The notes under the pieces are model-generated. The model saw only the letters and a program-made list of their open reading frames with translations, did not search any database and was not told the DNA's origin. Shown piece after piece: positions 15,890-24,292 of a DNA stretch of 64,000 nt. Origin of the DNA: Leifsonia sp. EB41 (GTDB lineage: Bacteria > Actinomycetota > Actinomycetes > Actinomycetales > Microbacteriaceae). Numbering within the stretch: position 1 is the first letter of the stretch; each line of letters starts with the position of its first letter. The stretch is from the NCBI RefSeq assembly GCF_041262565.1, contig NZ_JBGCCJ010000001.1, forward strand, positions 3,720,001-3,784,000, given 5' to 3'. The position numbers and the translations under genes were made by a program.

Positions 15890-16747
15890 TCAGTTCCGGT
15901 CCGCGACTCCCGTGAGACCCTCGGTCAGCGTCCAGAGGTCGCGGGCGAGCTGCGGGTCCTTCGCCTGCCCGGTCACCCGGCCGTTGGCGGCGAACTGGTC
16001 GAAGTAGGTGCCGCTCGGCGCCCCGACCGGCACAGGGCCGGTGAGGCGCTCCAGCGGGGCGGAGCCCTCCTCCGGAGTGATGCCGTACCGGCCGCCGGTG
16101 ACCGCGCCGCCGAACCGGATGAGCGGCGAGCTCGCGCCGAACCGGGTCACGACCGTGCCCGGATGGAACGAGTAGGCCGAGACACCGGTGCCGGTGAGCC
16201 GCTCCGCGAGCTCGGTCACGAACAGGATGGTCGCGATCTTGGACGTTCCGTATGCCCGCCAGCCGCCGCGCCAGCGCCGCCGCTCCCAATCCAGGTCGTC
16301 CAGCCGCAGGCTCCCGAACAGGTTGGCCATGCTGGCGGTCGAGACCACGCGGACGTCTCGGCCCGCTGCCGCCGACTCCAGCAGGCGCGGCTGGAGGAGC
16401 CGGGTGAGCAGGAACGGCGCCAGGTGGTTGAGCTGGATGGTGCGCTCGTGCCCGTCGACCGTGACACGACGCTCGTGGTACAGCCCGCCCGCGTTGTTCG
16501 CGAGCACATCGATGGTGTGGTAGCGGTCGAGGAGGGCGGCGGCGAGCGCGCGAACATCGTCCAGCCGCTCGAAGTCGGCGAGGAACGGCGTTGCCCCGAT
16601 CCGCTCGGCGACAGCGCGCGTCCGCTCCGGGTCGCGGCCGACCACGGCGACATCGTCGCCCGCCGCGGCGAGCCGGCCGGCGGCGACGGCGCCGATGCCG
16701 GAGCTGGCTCCGGTGACGACGACGGTGCGGCGCTCCTTCGCGTTCAT
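15890..16747 (-). CDS. Short-chain dehydrogenase/reductase (retinol-dehydrogenase-like SDR)
   Basis: A 285-residue classical SDR oxidoreductase: TGASSGIG dinucleotide-binding motif at about residue 12, NNAGG near 90, a catalytic Ser in STASM and the YxxxK pair in YGTSK near 168. The sequence style (SFHPGTVVTRF) resembles the WWOX/retinol dehydrogenase-like group. The substrate is unknown. The ATG overlaps the stop of the upstream gene by 4 bases (ATGA), so it is the distal gene of an operon with the small HEAVH protein and the flavoprotein. Confidence 0.88.
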   Translation of the reverse strand: MNAKERRTVVVTGASSGIGAVAAGRLAAAGDDVAVVGRDPERTRAVAERIGATPFLADFERLDDVRALAAALLDRYHTIDVLANNAGGLYHERRVTVDGHERTIQLNHLAPFLLTRLLQPRLLESAAAGRDVRVVSTASMANLFGSLRLDDLDWERRRWRGGWRAYGTSKIATILFVTELAERLTGTGVSAYSFHPGTVVTRFGASSPLIRFGGAVTGGRYGITPEEGSAPLERLTGPVPVGAPSGTYFDQFAANGRVTGQAKDPQLARDLWTLTEGLTGVADRN

Positions 16748-17130
16748 CGGTAGCCGCCTTTCTCGAGGCCGGCCTCGATCTCGAACCGGTTGCGGAGCGG
16801 GTCGCGCCCGGCCAGCAGGTAGAGGAACGGGAAGAGCATGCCGTAGCGCTGCCACTGCCGCTTGTGGACGGCCTCGTGATCGAGGACGTCGTCGCTCACG
16901 TTCCGGTCGGTGAGGTAGCACGCGCCGACGCACGACCCGCCGCGGCCGAACGTCCGCTTCGGCATGCCGCGGAACACGAACAGCCCGGCGCGGCGCTCGA
17001 CGCGCCCGGTGCTCCAGACGAAGCCCCAGACCATCCCGACCGCGGTCGCGTACAGGTAGCCGAGCCGGCTGATCGGCGAGTCCAGGAGGACCGCCGAGAG
17101 CGGGCGCACCACATTTTCGCGCGCCGTCAT
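16744..17130 (-). CDS. Small membrane-associated protein with HEAVH zinc-binding motif
   Basis: A 128-residue protein with one or two hydrophobic segments (about residues 22-42) and a C-terminal block DHEAVHKRQWQRYGMLFPFLYLLAG that contains HExxH (HEAVH), the zinc-binding motif of metalloproteases. Such short proteins in this bacterial family are often annotated loosely as membrane or Fe-S proteins; I see no iron-sulphur motif. The motif may bind a metal without proteolysis. Both ends overlap neighbours by 4 bases (ATGA at 17127-17130 and 16744-16747), so it is translated with the flavoprotein and the SDR. Confidence 0.7.
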   Translation of the reverse strand: MTARENVVRPLSAVLLDSPISRLGYLYATAVGMVWGFVWSTGRVERRAGLFVFRGMPKRTFGRGGSCVGACYLTDRNVSDDVLDHEAVHKRQWQRYGMLFPFLYLLAGRDPLRNRFEIEAGLEKGGYR

Positions 17131-18578
17131 CTCGTGGGCCGGCCGTACGTCTCGAGCAGCCGCAGCCAGACCTCGCTGACGGTGGGGTAGGACGGGACGG
17201 CGTGCCACAGCCGCTCCAGCGGCACCTCGCCGACGATCGCGACCGTCGCCGAGTGCAGGAGCTCGCCGACGTCCTGCCCGACGAAGGTCGCGCCGAGGAC
17301 GACGCCGCGGTCCTCGTCCACGACCAGGCGCGCCAGGCCGTCGTAGTCGTCCGCGAGCACGTAGGCGCCGCTCACCGAGCCGATCGGGTAGTCCACCACG
17401 CGGATGCGGTAGCCCGCCTTGTCGGCCGCGGCCGCCGTCAGCCCGACCGAGGCGACCTCCGGCTCGGTGAAGGTGACCTGCGGGACCGCCTGGTGGTCGG
17501 CCGTCGCCACGAACGCGCCCCACGGCGCGAGGGACACCTCCTGACCCTTCGCGCGAGCGGCGATCGCGTCGCCGGCCGCGCGGGCCTGGTACTTGCCCTG
17601 GTGGGTGAGCAGCGCCCGGTGGTTGACGTCGCCCGCGGCGTACAGCCAGCCGCCGTCGACCGGCTCGCCCGCCGCGTCGAGCACCCGCATGCTGTCGTCC
17701 ACGGTGAGCCAGCCGCCGTCCTCCAGCCCGAGGCTCTGCAGCCCGAGGCCCGAAGTGCGCGGCAGCCGGCCGGTCGCGACCAGGAGCTCGTCGGTCTCGA
17801 CCACCGTGCCGTCGTCGAGGCGGATCCGGAACCGGTCGTCGTCGGTGCGCTCGACGGACTCGGTCGCGACGTCGAGGTGGACCGTCGCCCCGAGCTCTGT
17901 CAGCGCCGCCGCGACGCGTTCGCCGGCGAAGGGCTCGGCGCCGCCGAGCAGCCCGTGCCGCGCGATGAGGTGCACGTCGGTCCCGAATCCGGCGTAGGCG
18001 GTCGCCATCTCGGTGCCGACCGTCCCGCCGCCCAGGATCGCCAGGGACACCGGCACGCGCTGCACGCTCGTCGCGTCGCGGCTCGTCCACGGCTCGCTCG
18101 CGCGCAAACCGGGGATGTCGGGCAGCATGGCGGCGGAGCCGGTGCACACCGCAACCGCGTGCTTCGCGGTCAGGACGGTCGTCACTCCGTCCGCACCGGT
18201 GACGGTGACCTCGCGGGGTGCGGAGAGGGTGGCCCAGCCGCGGACCAGGTCGATCCCCGCGCTCTCCAGCCATTTCACCTGCCCGTCGTCCGTCCAGTCG
18301 CTGGTCATGTAGTCGCGGCGGCGGAGCACCGCGGCGACGTCGAGCGGCCCGGTCACGGCCTCCCGGGCGCCGCCGACCCGCTGCGCCGCCCGGAGCGCGG
18401 CGGAGGAGCGGAGCAGGGTCTTCGACGGGATGCAGGCCCAGTAGGAGCACTCGCCCCCGATGAGCTCGGCCTCGACGATCACCGTGCGCATGCCGCCCTG
18501 GGCGGCGCGGTCGGCGACGTTCTCGCCGACAGTGCCGGCTCCGATGACGATGACGTCGTACTCGGTCGTTGCGGTCAT
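17127..18578 (-). CDS. Pyridine nucleotide-disulfide oxidoreductase, dihydrolipoamide/mercuric reductase-like
   Basis: A 483-residue FAD-dependent class I disulfide reductase. The FAD site is VIVIGAGTVGENVA near residue 9. The redox disulfide is GGECSYWACIPSK (CxxxxC). The NAD(P) site is LAILGGGTVGTEMA near 175, the second FAD motif is LYAAGDVN, and the dimerisation domain ends with the HAVPSYPTVSE segment; the catalytic His-Glu region reads LWHAVPSYPTVSEVW. No lipoamide or mercury-specific Cys pair is seen at the C-terminus, so the true disulfide substrate is open. A ribosome binding site GGAGAG precedes the ATG at 18578. First gene of a three-gene overlap operon. Confidence 0.9.
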   Translation of the reverse strand: MTATTEYDVIVIGAGTVGENVADRAAQGGMRTVIVEAELIGGECSYWACIPSKTLLRSSAALRAAQRVGGAREAVTGPLDVAAVLRRRDYMTSDWTDDGQVKWLESAGIDLVRGWATLSAPREVTVTGADGVTTVLTAKHAVAVCTGSAAMLPDIPGLRASEPWTSRDATSVQRVPVSLAILGGGTVGTEMATAYAGFGTDVHLIARHGLLGGAEPFAGERVAAALTELGATVHLDVATESVERTDDDRFRIRLDDGTVVETDELLVATGRLPRTSGLGLQSLGLEDGGWLTVDDSMRVLDAAGEPVDGGWLYAAGDVNHRALLTHQGKYQARAAGDAIAARAKGQEVSLAPWGAFVATADHQAVPQVTFTEPEVASVGLTAAAADKAGYRIRVVDYPIGSVSGAYVLADDYDGLARLVVDEDRGVVLGATFVGQDVGELLHSATVAIVGEVPLERLWHAVPSYPTVSEVWLRLLETYGRPTR

Positions 18579-18642
18579 CTCTCCTCCACAGTGCTTCGTG
18601 ATCCCTGGGGTTCGTGGCCCTGGCCGGATGGCCGAGGCGGCG

Positions 18643-19428
18643 TCAGCGCCCGACGAACTCCGCCGGGGTGCGGGTGAGGAAGGCCTGCATGCCGATGCGG
18701 GCGTCCTCGCTGCCGGCCAGCCGGACGAGCGCCGGCTGCAGCGCGGCCTGGGCCGCCGCGTCGCCGTCCTGCACGGCAGTGACCGCGTTCGCGAGTGTCG
18801 CCTGCACGGCCAGCGGCGCCTGTGCGGCGATCCGCTCGGCGATGGCGAGCGCGGAGTCGAGCTGGGCGCCGTCGTCGACCACCTCCTGCACGAGCCCCAT
18901 CCGGTACGCCTCGTCGGCGTCGAAGGGGTCGCCGGTGAGGATGTACCGCATCGCGTTGCCCCAGCCTGCCGCGCGCGGGAACCGGATGGTCGCCCCGCCG
19001 AACGGCAGGATGCCACGGGCGACCTCGATCTGCGCGAACGTCGTGGACCGTGCCGCGACCGCGACGTCTGCCGCGAGGATGAGCTCGATGCCGAGAGTGA
19101 GGCAGGTGCCCTGCACCGCGACCACGACGGGCTTGCGGACGCGCGGCCCCGACACGCCCCACGGGTCGACGCCGGTGTCGCCGACGAACGACAGTCCCTC
19201 CGGCCCGATGCGCGGCCCCACGTCGGCGAGGTCGAGGCCGCCGGTGAAGTGGTCGCCGATCGCATGGACGACACCGACCCGCAGCCCGGGATCGCGGTCG
19301 AGCTCCCCGTAGGCCTCCGCCAGCGCGCTCAGCAGCTCGTAGTCCGCCGCGTTGCGCTTCTCGGGACGGTTGAGGCCGATCAGCAGCACGTGGCCGCGCC
19401 GCTCGGTCAGGATCTTCGGTTCGCTCAT
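18643..19428 (-). CDS. Enoyl-CoA hydratase/isomerase family protein
   Basis: A 261-residue crotonase-fold protein. Typical elements are LNRPEKRNA at about residue 18, GDHFTGGLDLADV (oxyanion hole; usually SAGGDL), VQGTCLTLGIELILAADVAVAA and PFGGATIRFPRAAGWGNAMRYILTGDPFDADEAYRMGLV. The catalytic Glu of true hydratases is replaced at the GGAT segment, so hydratase activity is uncertain and an isomerase or hydrolase role is possible. The ATG at 19428 is chosen because it gives the family N-terminus. It lies 22 bases after the arginase-like gene on the same strand. Confidence 0.87.
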   Translation of the reverse strand: MSEPKILTERRGHVLLIGLNRPEKRNAADYELLSALAEAYGELDRDPGLRVGVVHAIGDHFTGGLDLADVGPRIGPEGLSFVGDTGVDPWGVSGPRVRKPVVVAVQGTCLTLGIELILAADVAVAARSTTFAQIEVARGILPFGGATIRFPRAAGWGNAMRYILTGDPFDADEAYRMGLVQEVVDDGAQLDSALAIAERIAAQAPLAVQATLANAVTAVQDGDAAAQAALQPALVRLAGSEDARIGMQAFLTRTPAEFVGR

Positions 19429-19450
19429 GCCTCTCAAGCTACCGGCGGGA

Positions 19451-20398
19451 TCAGCGGACGTCATCCGGCGGCGCAGTATCCGTGGATAAGTCGCGTGGCC
19501 CGTGATCTGTGGAGGAACCTCCGCCGACCGGGCTGCCGGCCGCCGCGCCGTTCTTCAACGGCGCCGTCAGGCTCCCGAGCACCCGCAGGATCACGCTCAG
19601 GTCGCGCCCCGCCGCGTCCGGCGACTCCGGTGCGAACTCCGTCACCGCCGCCCCGGCCAGCTCGAACCGCGTGCGCAGCGCCCGGATGGCGTCCGTGAGC
19701 TGCTCCGGCGACACCCCGAACGGCTCGGGGAACCCGATGCCGTCGATCGTTGCCGGGTCGAGCACATCGAGGTCGACGTGCAGGTACACGGACGTGGCGC
19801 CGGTCGCCTCCACCGCGCGCACCAGCGCCTGCGGGTCCTCGAACTCGTCGGGCGCGACCACCCGGATGCCCATCCGCTCCACGAACGCCGACTCGCCGTC
19901 GTCGAGGGCGCGCGTTCCGGCGAGGACGAGCTGCTCGTGGTGCAGGCGCGCCGCGCCGGTCGCCGCCAGCCCGTCCGGCCCGTCGCCGAGCAGGGAGCGC
20001 ACCACCATGCCGTGGAAGGCGCCGGACGGCGAGGTCGACACGTTGTTGAGGTCGCCGTGAGCGTCGAACCAGACGACCGCGACCGACCCGGCCGGATTCG
20101 ACTCCACCGCGTGCTGCACGCCGGCGAGGTCGGCGCCGCAGTCGCCGCCGATCGTGACGACCGGCGCCTCCAATACCGCCAGCTCCGCGGCTGCGAGCTC
20201 GCGGACCAGGCTGAGGGAGGAGTACCGCAGCACGCCGGTCCCGAGCGCCTCGCCCGCCGCCGCGGGGACCGCCACCGCGTGGGTCGCGTTCGCGGGGAGG
20301 TCGCCGCGGATGGCCTCCGCGCCGTCGATCAGCCGCATCGCCCGGGAGGAGCCGGAGCCCTGCCACTGCGGTACGACGAGGAACGATGCCGGGCTCAT
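19451..20398 (-). CDS. Arginase/ureohydrolase-family protein
   Basis: A 315-residue protein of the arginase/agmatinase fold. Metal-binding blocks are TIGGDCGAD (where canonical enzymes have GGDHS), VVWFDAHGDLN and YLHVDLDVLDP. The first ligand His is replaced by Cys, while the DAHxD and DxD motifs are intact. The protein could still bind two metals or act on another guanidino or formamidino substrate. A disordered Gly/Ser/Asp-rich tail of about 35 residues follows the domain. Its ATG overlaps the end of the F420-reductase-like gene by 4 bases (20395-20398). Confidence 0.82.
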   Translation of the reverse strand: MSPASFLVVPQWQGSGSSRAMRLIDGAEAIRGDLPANATHAVAVPAAAGEALGTGVLRYSSLSLVRELAAAELAVLEAPVVTIGGDCGADLAGVQHAVESNPAGSVAVVWFDAHGDLNNVSTSPSGAFHGMVVRSLLGDGPDGLAATGAARLHHEQLVLAGTRALDDGESAFVERMGIRVVAPDEFEDPQALVRAVEATGATSVYLHVDLDVLDPATIDGIGFPEPFGVSPEQLTDAIRALRTRFELAGAAVTEFAPESPDAAGRDLSVILRVLGSLTAPLKNGAAAGSPVGGGSSTDHGPRDLSTDTAPPDDVR

Positions 20399-21042
20399 CC
20401 TTTTTCCTTCCGTGTCGCCGCCGCGGCCGCACTGCGCAGGCCGGAGGCGGTCAGATGCTGGCCGTAGGCTGGCATGTCGCGCTCGAACCGCCAGCCTTCG
20501 GCGAGCGGGCCGAGGTCGACGACGTCGAAGCCGAACTCGTCGAGCAGCTCGGAGACGAGGGCCTTCGCGTCGTCGTCGTCGCCCGCGATCGCGAGGGCGC
20601 GGCGGCCGGGAGTGCCGGGAGGCGCGGCGTCCGCGGTCAGGTTCGCCGCCGGGACGTGGTTGAACGCTTTGACGACGCTCGCCTGCGCCAGGACACGCTG
20701 CAGCAGCCCCGACACCGTCTCGCGGCCGTCCTCCAGTTCGGGGATGACACCGTCGCGGGCGGGGTAGTAGTTGCCGGTGTCGATGACGACCTTGCCGGCG
20801 AACGCGGCGGAGGGCAGCGAGGCGATCGAGCGCAGCGGGATGGCGACGACGACGATGTCGCCGGCCTGGACGGCCTCCGTCACCGTCCCGGCGCGCGCGT
20901 GCGGACCGAGCTCGCCGACCAGCGCGGCGAGCGACTGCGGCGCCCGCGAGTTGCTGATGACGACCTCGTAGCCGTGCGCGATGCCGAGGCGGGCCAGTTG
21001 GCTGCCGATCCGGCCGGCCCCGACCAGGCCGAGAGTCGTCAT
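20395..21042 (-). CDS. NADPH-dependent F420 reductase-like dehydrogenase
   Basis: A 215-residue Rossmann-fold protein of the F420-dependent NADP oxidoreductase/NAD-binding-2 family. The dinucleotide site is TLGLVGAGRIGSQLARL at the N-terminus, followed by VVISNSRAPQSL (the NADP-preferring SNSR), VVVAIPL, VVIDTGNYY and VVKAFNHVPA. The latter two are typical of the family. Whether it uses F420 or only NADP is not decidable. Start ATG at 21042 overlaps the TPM gene stop by 4 bases. It forms an overlap chain with the TPM and arginase-like genes, although the functions do not obviously connect. Confidence 0.83.
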   Translation of the reverse strand: MTTLGLVGAGRIGSQLARLGIAHGYEVVISNSRAPQSLAALVGELGPHARAGTVTEAVQAGDIVVVAIPLRSIASLPSAAFAGKVVIDTGNYYPARDGVIPELEDGRETVSGLLQRVLAQASVVKAFNHVPAANLTADAAPPGTPGRRALAIAGDDDDAKALVSELLDEFGFDVVDLGPLAEGWRFERDMPAYGQHLTASGLRSAAAAATRKEKG

Positions 21043-21701
21043 GCTGCGCCCTCTCTGTGCTGCTCGTCCCTGTGCTCCACGATCTGCCTCGCGCCGCGCC
21101 TGCGCCGGAAGACCAGCCACAGCACGACTCCGCCGACGATCAGGACGACCGCCAGTGCCACCCAGAAGATCACAGTCCCGCCGCTGTCGCCGACCGCCGC
21201 GCCGAGTCCCTGTGCCGCGGCGACGGCGGCGGGCGTCCAGTCCTGCGTGCGCAGCTTCGGCTCGACCTGCGTCTGCTCGATGGTGGTCAGCTCGCGGTCG
21301 CTGACCGGGCCGCTGCTGTCGCCGGACAGGTAGTAGGACTGGCCGTCCGTCGCGACCGCGAGGAGGTAGTCGGTCGGGCCGAGGCCGTTGCGGGCGGCGG
21401 TCTCGTTGGCCCAGTCCTCCTCGTCGGTGGGGTTGGTGAACTGGTCGACGTAGACGACGTAGAGGCGGATGCCGTGGTCCTTGTACAGGGAGGCCGACGC
21501 CGCCTCGATCGTGTCCACGTCGGCGTCCGAGAGCACGCTCGCCTGGTCCACGACGTGCCCGGAGCCGAAGTCGACCGGGTCCGCCGTTCGCGCCGCCTGT
21601 GCCGCGGGCGCGGACAGCACCAGCGGGGCGGACACCGCGCCGACCGCGAGCAGGAGAGCGAGGAGCGCGCGACGCCCGATCAGCGAACGGTGCACAGACA
21701 T
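21039..21701 (-). CDS. TPM-domain membrane-anchored protein
   Basis: A 220-residue exported protein. Residues 1-36 are a signal peptide (RRALLALLLAV and an AQA-type end). Residues about 45-170 are a TPM domain (HVVDQASVLSDADVDTIEAA, then YVVYVDQFTNP), a fold with suspected phosphatase or chaperone roles. A C-terminal membrane helix (about 178-200) is followed by a basic cytoplasmic tail RRRRGARQ. The domain would face outward. It is the first gene of the overlap chain TPM - F420 reductase-like - arginase-like. Confidence 0.83.
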   Translation of the reverse strand: MSVHRSLIGRRALLALLLAVGAVSAPLVLSAPAAQAARTADPVDFGSGHVVDQASVLSDADVDTIEAASASLYKDHGIRLYVVYVDQFTNPTDEEDWANETAARNGLGPTDYLLAVATDGQSYYLSGDSSGPVSDRELTTIEQTQVEPKLRTQDWTPAAVAAAQGLGAAVGDSGGTVIFWVALAVVLIVGGVVLWLVFRRRRGARQIVEHRDEQHREGAA

Positions 21702-21827
21702 TCACCCACTCTCCCGAGCTTTCCTGTCATCGAGCCGAGTCTAGGAGCGCGCTCCCGGCCGTGTCACTGTTTCGACCTGTTACGCGCCCGGGTGCGCCGA
21801 AGCGCAGGCCGCCGCAGAATGGCTGTC

Positions 21828-22568
21828 ATGTCCCCGGCCGCCCGCACCCTCGCCGTGGTCGAGGCGACGCGCTTCCGCGGCCACGACCCGGAGTACCACG
21901 CGTACGTGCAGGTGCTCGTCGGGGGAGTCGTCCGCGCCGCGGAGGCCGACGGCTGGACCGTCTCCCGGCTCGCAGCCGACGGCGGCACGGACGCCCTGCT
22001 GGCGGCCACGGAGCGCGCCGACGCCGTGGTGATCGTCGGCGGCGAGGACATCGCGCCGCGGTTCTACGGCGGCTCAGCGGGCTACCCGCACGAGAGCCTC
22101 CACCGCGAGACTGCGGACGCCGCCCAGCTCGCGCTCGTGCACCGCGCGATCGAGCGCGGCCTCCCGCTGCTCGGCATCTGCCGCGGCCTGCAGATCGTCA
22201 ACGTCGCGCTCGGCGGCACGCTCGTCCAGGACCTGGGGGAGTCCGACCACGTGCGCCGTGGCGTCCCCATCCCGGAGGTGCTCACCACGCATCCCGTGCT
22301 CCTGGAGCCGGACAGCCGTGTGGAGGAGCTGCTCGGCGGTCCCGTGGTCGCCGTCCGCAGTGCGCACCACCAGGCGGCGGATGTCGTGGGCGAAGGCCTC
22401 CGCGTCACCGGCCGCGCCCCCGACGGCCACGTCGAGGCGATCGAGCACGAGACCGCCCCCATCCTCGCGGTCCAGTGGCACCCCGAGGACCCCGCCGCCC
22501 CCGCGGGTCAGCTGACCGCGCTGCTGGGCGCGCTGCGCGCACCGGCGCACGCCTCCCTCGCCGCCTGA
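21828..22568 (+). CDS. Gamma-glutamyl-gamma-aminobutyrate hydrolase (PuuD-like, class I amidotransferase fold)
   Basis: A 246-residue peptidase C26-type hydrolase. The nucleophile elbow is LLGICRGLQ (Cys about 118), and the His-Glu pair lies in VQWHPEDP near the end; IVGGEDIAPRFYGG is the family block near residue 70. It probably splits gamma-glutamyl amides such as gamma-Glu-GABA from putrescine breakdown, but related folates or glutamyl compounds are possible. A second in-frame ATG three codons upstream (21819) is an alternative start; neither has a clear Shine-Dalgarno sequence. It is convergent with pcm across a palindromic element. Confidence 0.85.
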   Translation: MSPAARTLAVVEATRFRGHDPEYHAYVQVLVGGVVRAAEADGWTVSRLAADGGTDALLAATERADAVVIVGGEDIAPRFYGGSAGYPHESLHRETADAAQLALVHRAIERGLPLLGICRGLQIVNVALGGTLVQDLGESDHVRRGVPIPEVLTTHPVLLEPDSRVEELLGGPVVAVRSAHHQAADVVGEGLRVTGRAPDGHVEAIEHETAPILAVQWHPEDPAAPAGQLTALLGALRAPAHASLAA

Positions 22569-22577
22569 CCGCGCCGG

Positions 22578-22632
22578 CATTCGTGCCGAATGTCGCGAAT
22601 GCGGCGGCGAAACGCGACATTCGGCACGAACG
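22578..22632. repeat. 55-bp dispersed palindrome, copy 2 (bidirectional terminator)
   Basis: Twenty-base arms at 22578-22597 and 22613-22632 pair at 19 of 20 positions (CATTCGTGCCGAATGTCGCG and its partner). The element ends on the base before the pcm stop codon and starts 9 bases after the PuuD-like stop, so it fills the convergent gap. Confidence 0.8.
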
Positions 22633-23250
22633 TCACTGCTTCCAGCCGTCGGCGCCGATGAGGGGGACGAACGCGACGGCGCCGAGGTTGCGCTCGCGCA
22701 GCGAGCCGTCGGCGGCGCGCTCGAACACGGCCAGGTGCTGGGCGCCTCCCGGATGCCCGACCGGCATCACGATGCGGCCGCCCGGTGCGAGCTGCTCCGG
22801 CCAGGCCCGCGGCACGGTCGGACCGGTCGCCGCGGCGACGATGACGTCGTACGGCGCGCCCGCCGGCCAGCCGAGCGTCCCATCGCCGGTCACGACGTTC
22901 ACGCGGTAGCCCAGCGCCTCCAGCGTCGCAGCGGCGGTGACGGCGAGCTCGGCGTGCCGTTCGATGCTGACCACCCGGTGGCCGAGCTCCGCGGCGACCG
23001 CGGCCGCATAGCCGGAGCCGGTGCCGATGTCGAGCACGGCGTCCTCCGGGCCGATCCTCGCAGCCTCCAGCATGAGCGCGACGATGTAGGGCTGCGAGAT
23101 GGTCTGGCCGTCGCCGATCGGCATCGGGTGGTCCTCGTAGGCGTACCGCTCCGCGCCCTCCGGGACGAACTCGTGCCGCGGCACGCGTCTCATCGCGTCG
23201 AGCACCCGCTGGTCCTCGATCCCGCGGAGGCGTAGCTGCTCCTCGACCAT
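22633..23250 (-). CDS. pcm: Protein-L-isoaspartate O-methyltransferase
   Basis: A 205-residue SAM-dependent enzyme that methylates isoaspartyl residues in damaged proteins. Signatures are MVEEQLRLRGI at the N-terminus, GDGQTISQPYIVALM, the SAM motif VLDIGTGSGYAAAV near residue 70, and LAPGGRIVMPVG. Length is near the family norm (205-215). The ATG at 23250 matches the conserved MVEEQL, though the homologous region usually extends a few residues further and no strong ribosome binding site is seen. It stands alone, convergent with the PuuD-like gene. Confidence 0.92.
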   Translation of the reverse strand: MVEEQLRLRGIEDQRVLDAMRRVPRHEFVPEGAERYAYEDHPMPIGDGQTISQPYIVALMLEAARIGPEDAVLDIGTGSGYAAAVAAELGHRVVSIERHAELAVTAAATLEALGYRVNVVTGDGTLGWPAGAPYDVIVAAATGPTVPRAWPEQLAPGGRIVMPVGHPGGAQHLAVFERAADGSLRERNLGAVAFVPLIGADGWKQ

Positions 23251-23287
23251 CCGCTCGCGTTCGGCGCTGAATTCCCTGTTCGTACGG

Positions 23288-24292
23288 CTATTGAACCACC
23301 GCGGGGCGCCGGTCCTGAAGGCTGGATGTCGCGGTCTCCAGCGCCTCGGCGGACGCGCCGGCGGCCTCCAGGGCCAGCAGGGCGGCGCCGAGGATCGGCG
23401 CGGCGGTGACCAAGCGGATGCGCGCGTGCGGAGCGCGCGCCGAGAGCCTGCGCTCCACCCCGGAGAGCAACCGTTCGTCGCGCGACCCGATCACGCCGCC
23501 GCCCAGCACGACCGGCACCTCGCGCCCCAGGAGCCCGAGCCGCCGCAGCGTCGTCACGGCGAACACCACGATCTCCTCGGCCTGGCGGTCCACCAGCTCC
23601 TGCGCCACCAGGTCGCCGGTGCGCGACGCCGCGAGCACGGCAGGGGCGACGCGGGAGAGGTCACTGCTCGGGAGGCGCCCGAAGTGCAGCGCCTCGATCA
23701 CGGCGGGGATGCCGTCGAGCCCGAAGATCGACGGGATGGCCTCGACCAGAGAGGTCGCCGACCCCCGGCCGTCCACCGCCCGCGCGGCGTGCCAGAGCGC
23801 CTGCTCGCCGAGGTGCCAGCCGCCGCCCCAGTCGCCGGAGGTCATCCCGAGCGACGGGTAGCGCACCACCGCGCCGTCGGAGCGCACGCCGACGCAGTTG
23901 ATGCCGGTCCCGCAGACGACGGCGACGGCGTCGGGCTCGCTGGTCCCTGCGCGCAGCAGCGCGAACAGGTCGTTGTCGACCACCGCGTCTGACCAGGCGT
24001 AGCCGGCGATCCCCGCGCGGAACTCGGCCTCCTCGGCTGGGAGGTCCAGCCCGGACAGGTAGATGTTGGCGGCGGCGATCGGGCGCGGACCGGTCTCGGC
24101 CAGGAGCCGCTCGATGAGCTCGTCGACCAGCGCGGCCGTCGCGGCCATCCCGATCAGGTGCGGGCTGGAGGTGGCGCCGCGAGCGGTGGCGGCGACCGTC
24201 CCGTCCAGTTCGAGCGCGACCGCGTCGGTCTTCGATCCGCCGCCGTCGACGGCGATCACGATCGGGGAGACCTCCCCCTGCGCCCCGCTCAT
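23288..24292 (-). CDS. BadF/BadG/BcrA/BcrD-type ATPase, N-acetylglucosamine-kinase-like
   Basis: A 334-residue ASKHA-fold kinase. The phosphate-1 loop is IVIAVDGGGSKTDAVALE near residue 12, the phosphate-2 loop is VAVVCGTGINCVGV near 125, and SLGMTSGDWGGGWHLGEQAL is the block shared by GlcNAc/glucosamine kinases. The adenosine motif is VPVVLGGGVIGS. It most likely phosphorylates an amino sugar or hexose brought in by the adjacent ABC system. The ATG overlaps the GH4 gene stop by 4 bases (24289-24292), so it is the last gene of the sugar operon. Confidence 0.85.
   Translation of the reverse strand: MSGAQGEVSPIVIAVDGGGSKTDAVALELDGTVAATARGATSSPHLIGMAATAALVDELIERLLAETGPRPIAAANIYLSGLDLPAEEAEFRAGIAGYAWSDAVVDNDLFALLRAGTSEPDAVAVVCGTGINCVGVRSDGAVVRYPSLGMTSGDWGGGWHLGEQALWHAARAVDGRGSATSLVEAIPSIFGLDGIPAVIEALHFGRLPSSDLSRVAPAVLAASRTGDLVAQELVDRQAEEIVVFAVTTLRRLGLLGREVPVVLGGGVIGSRDERLLSGVERRLSARAPHARIRLVTAAPILGAALLALEAAGASAEALETATSSLQDRRPAVVQ

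Noticed and set aside
20395-21701. TPM, F420-reductase-like and arginase-like genes considered as one functional pathway
   Set aside because: The overlaps show co-translation, but no shared substrate or compartment can be argued from the sequences.
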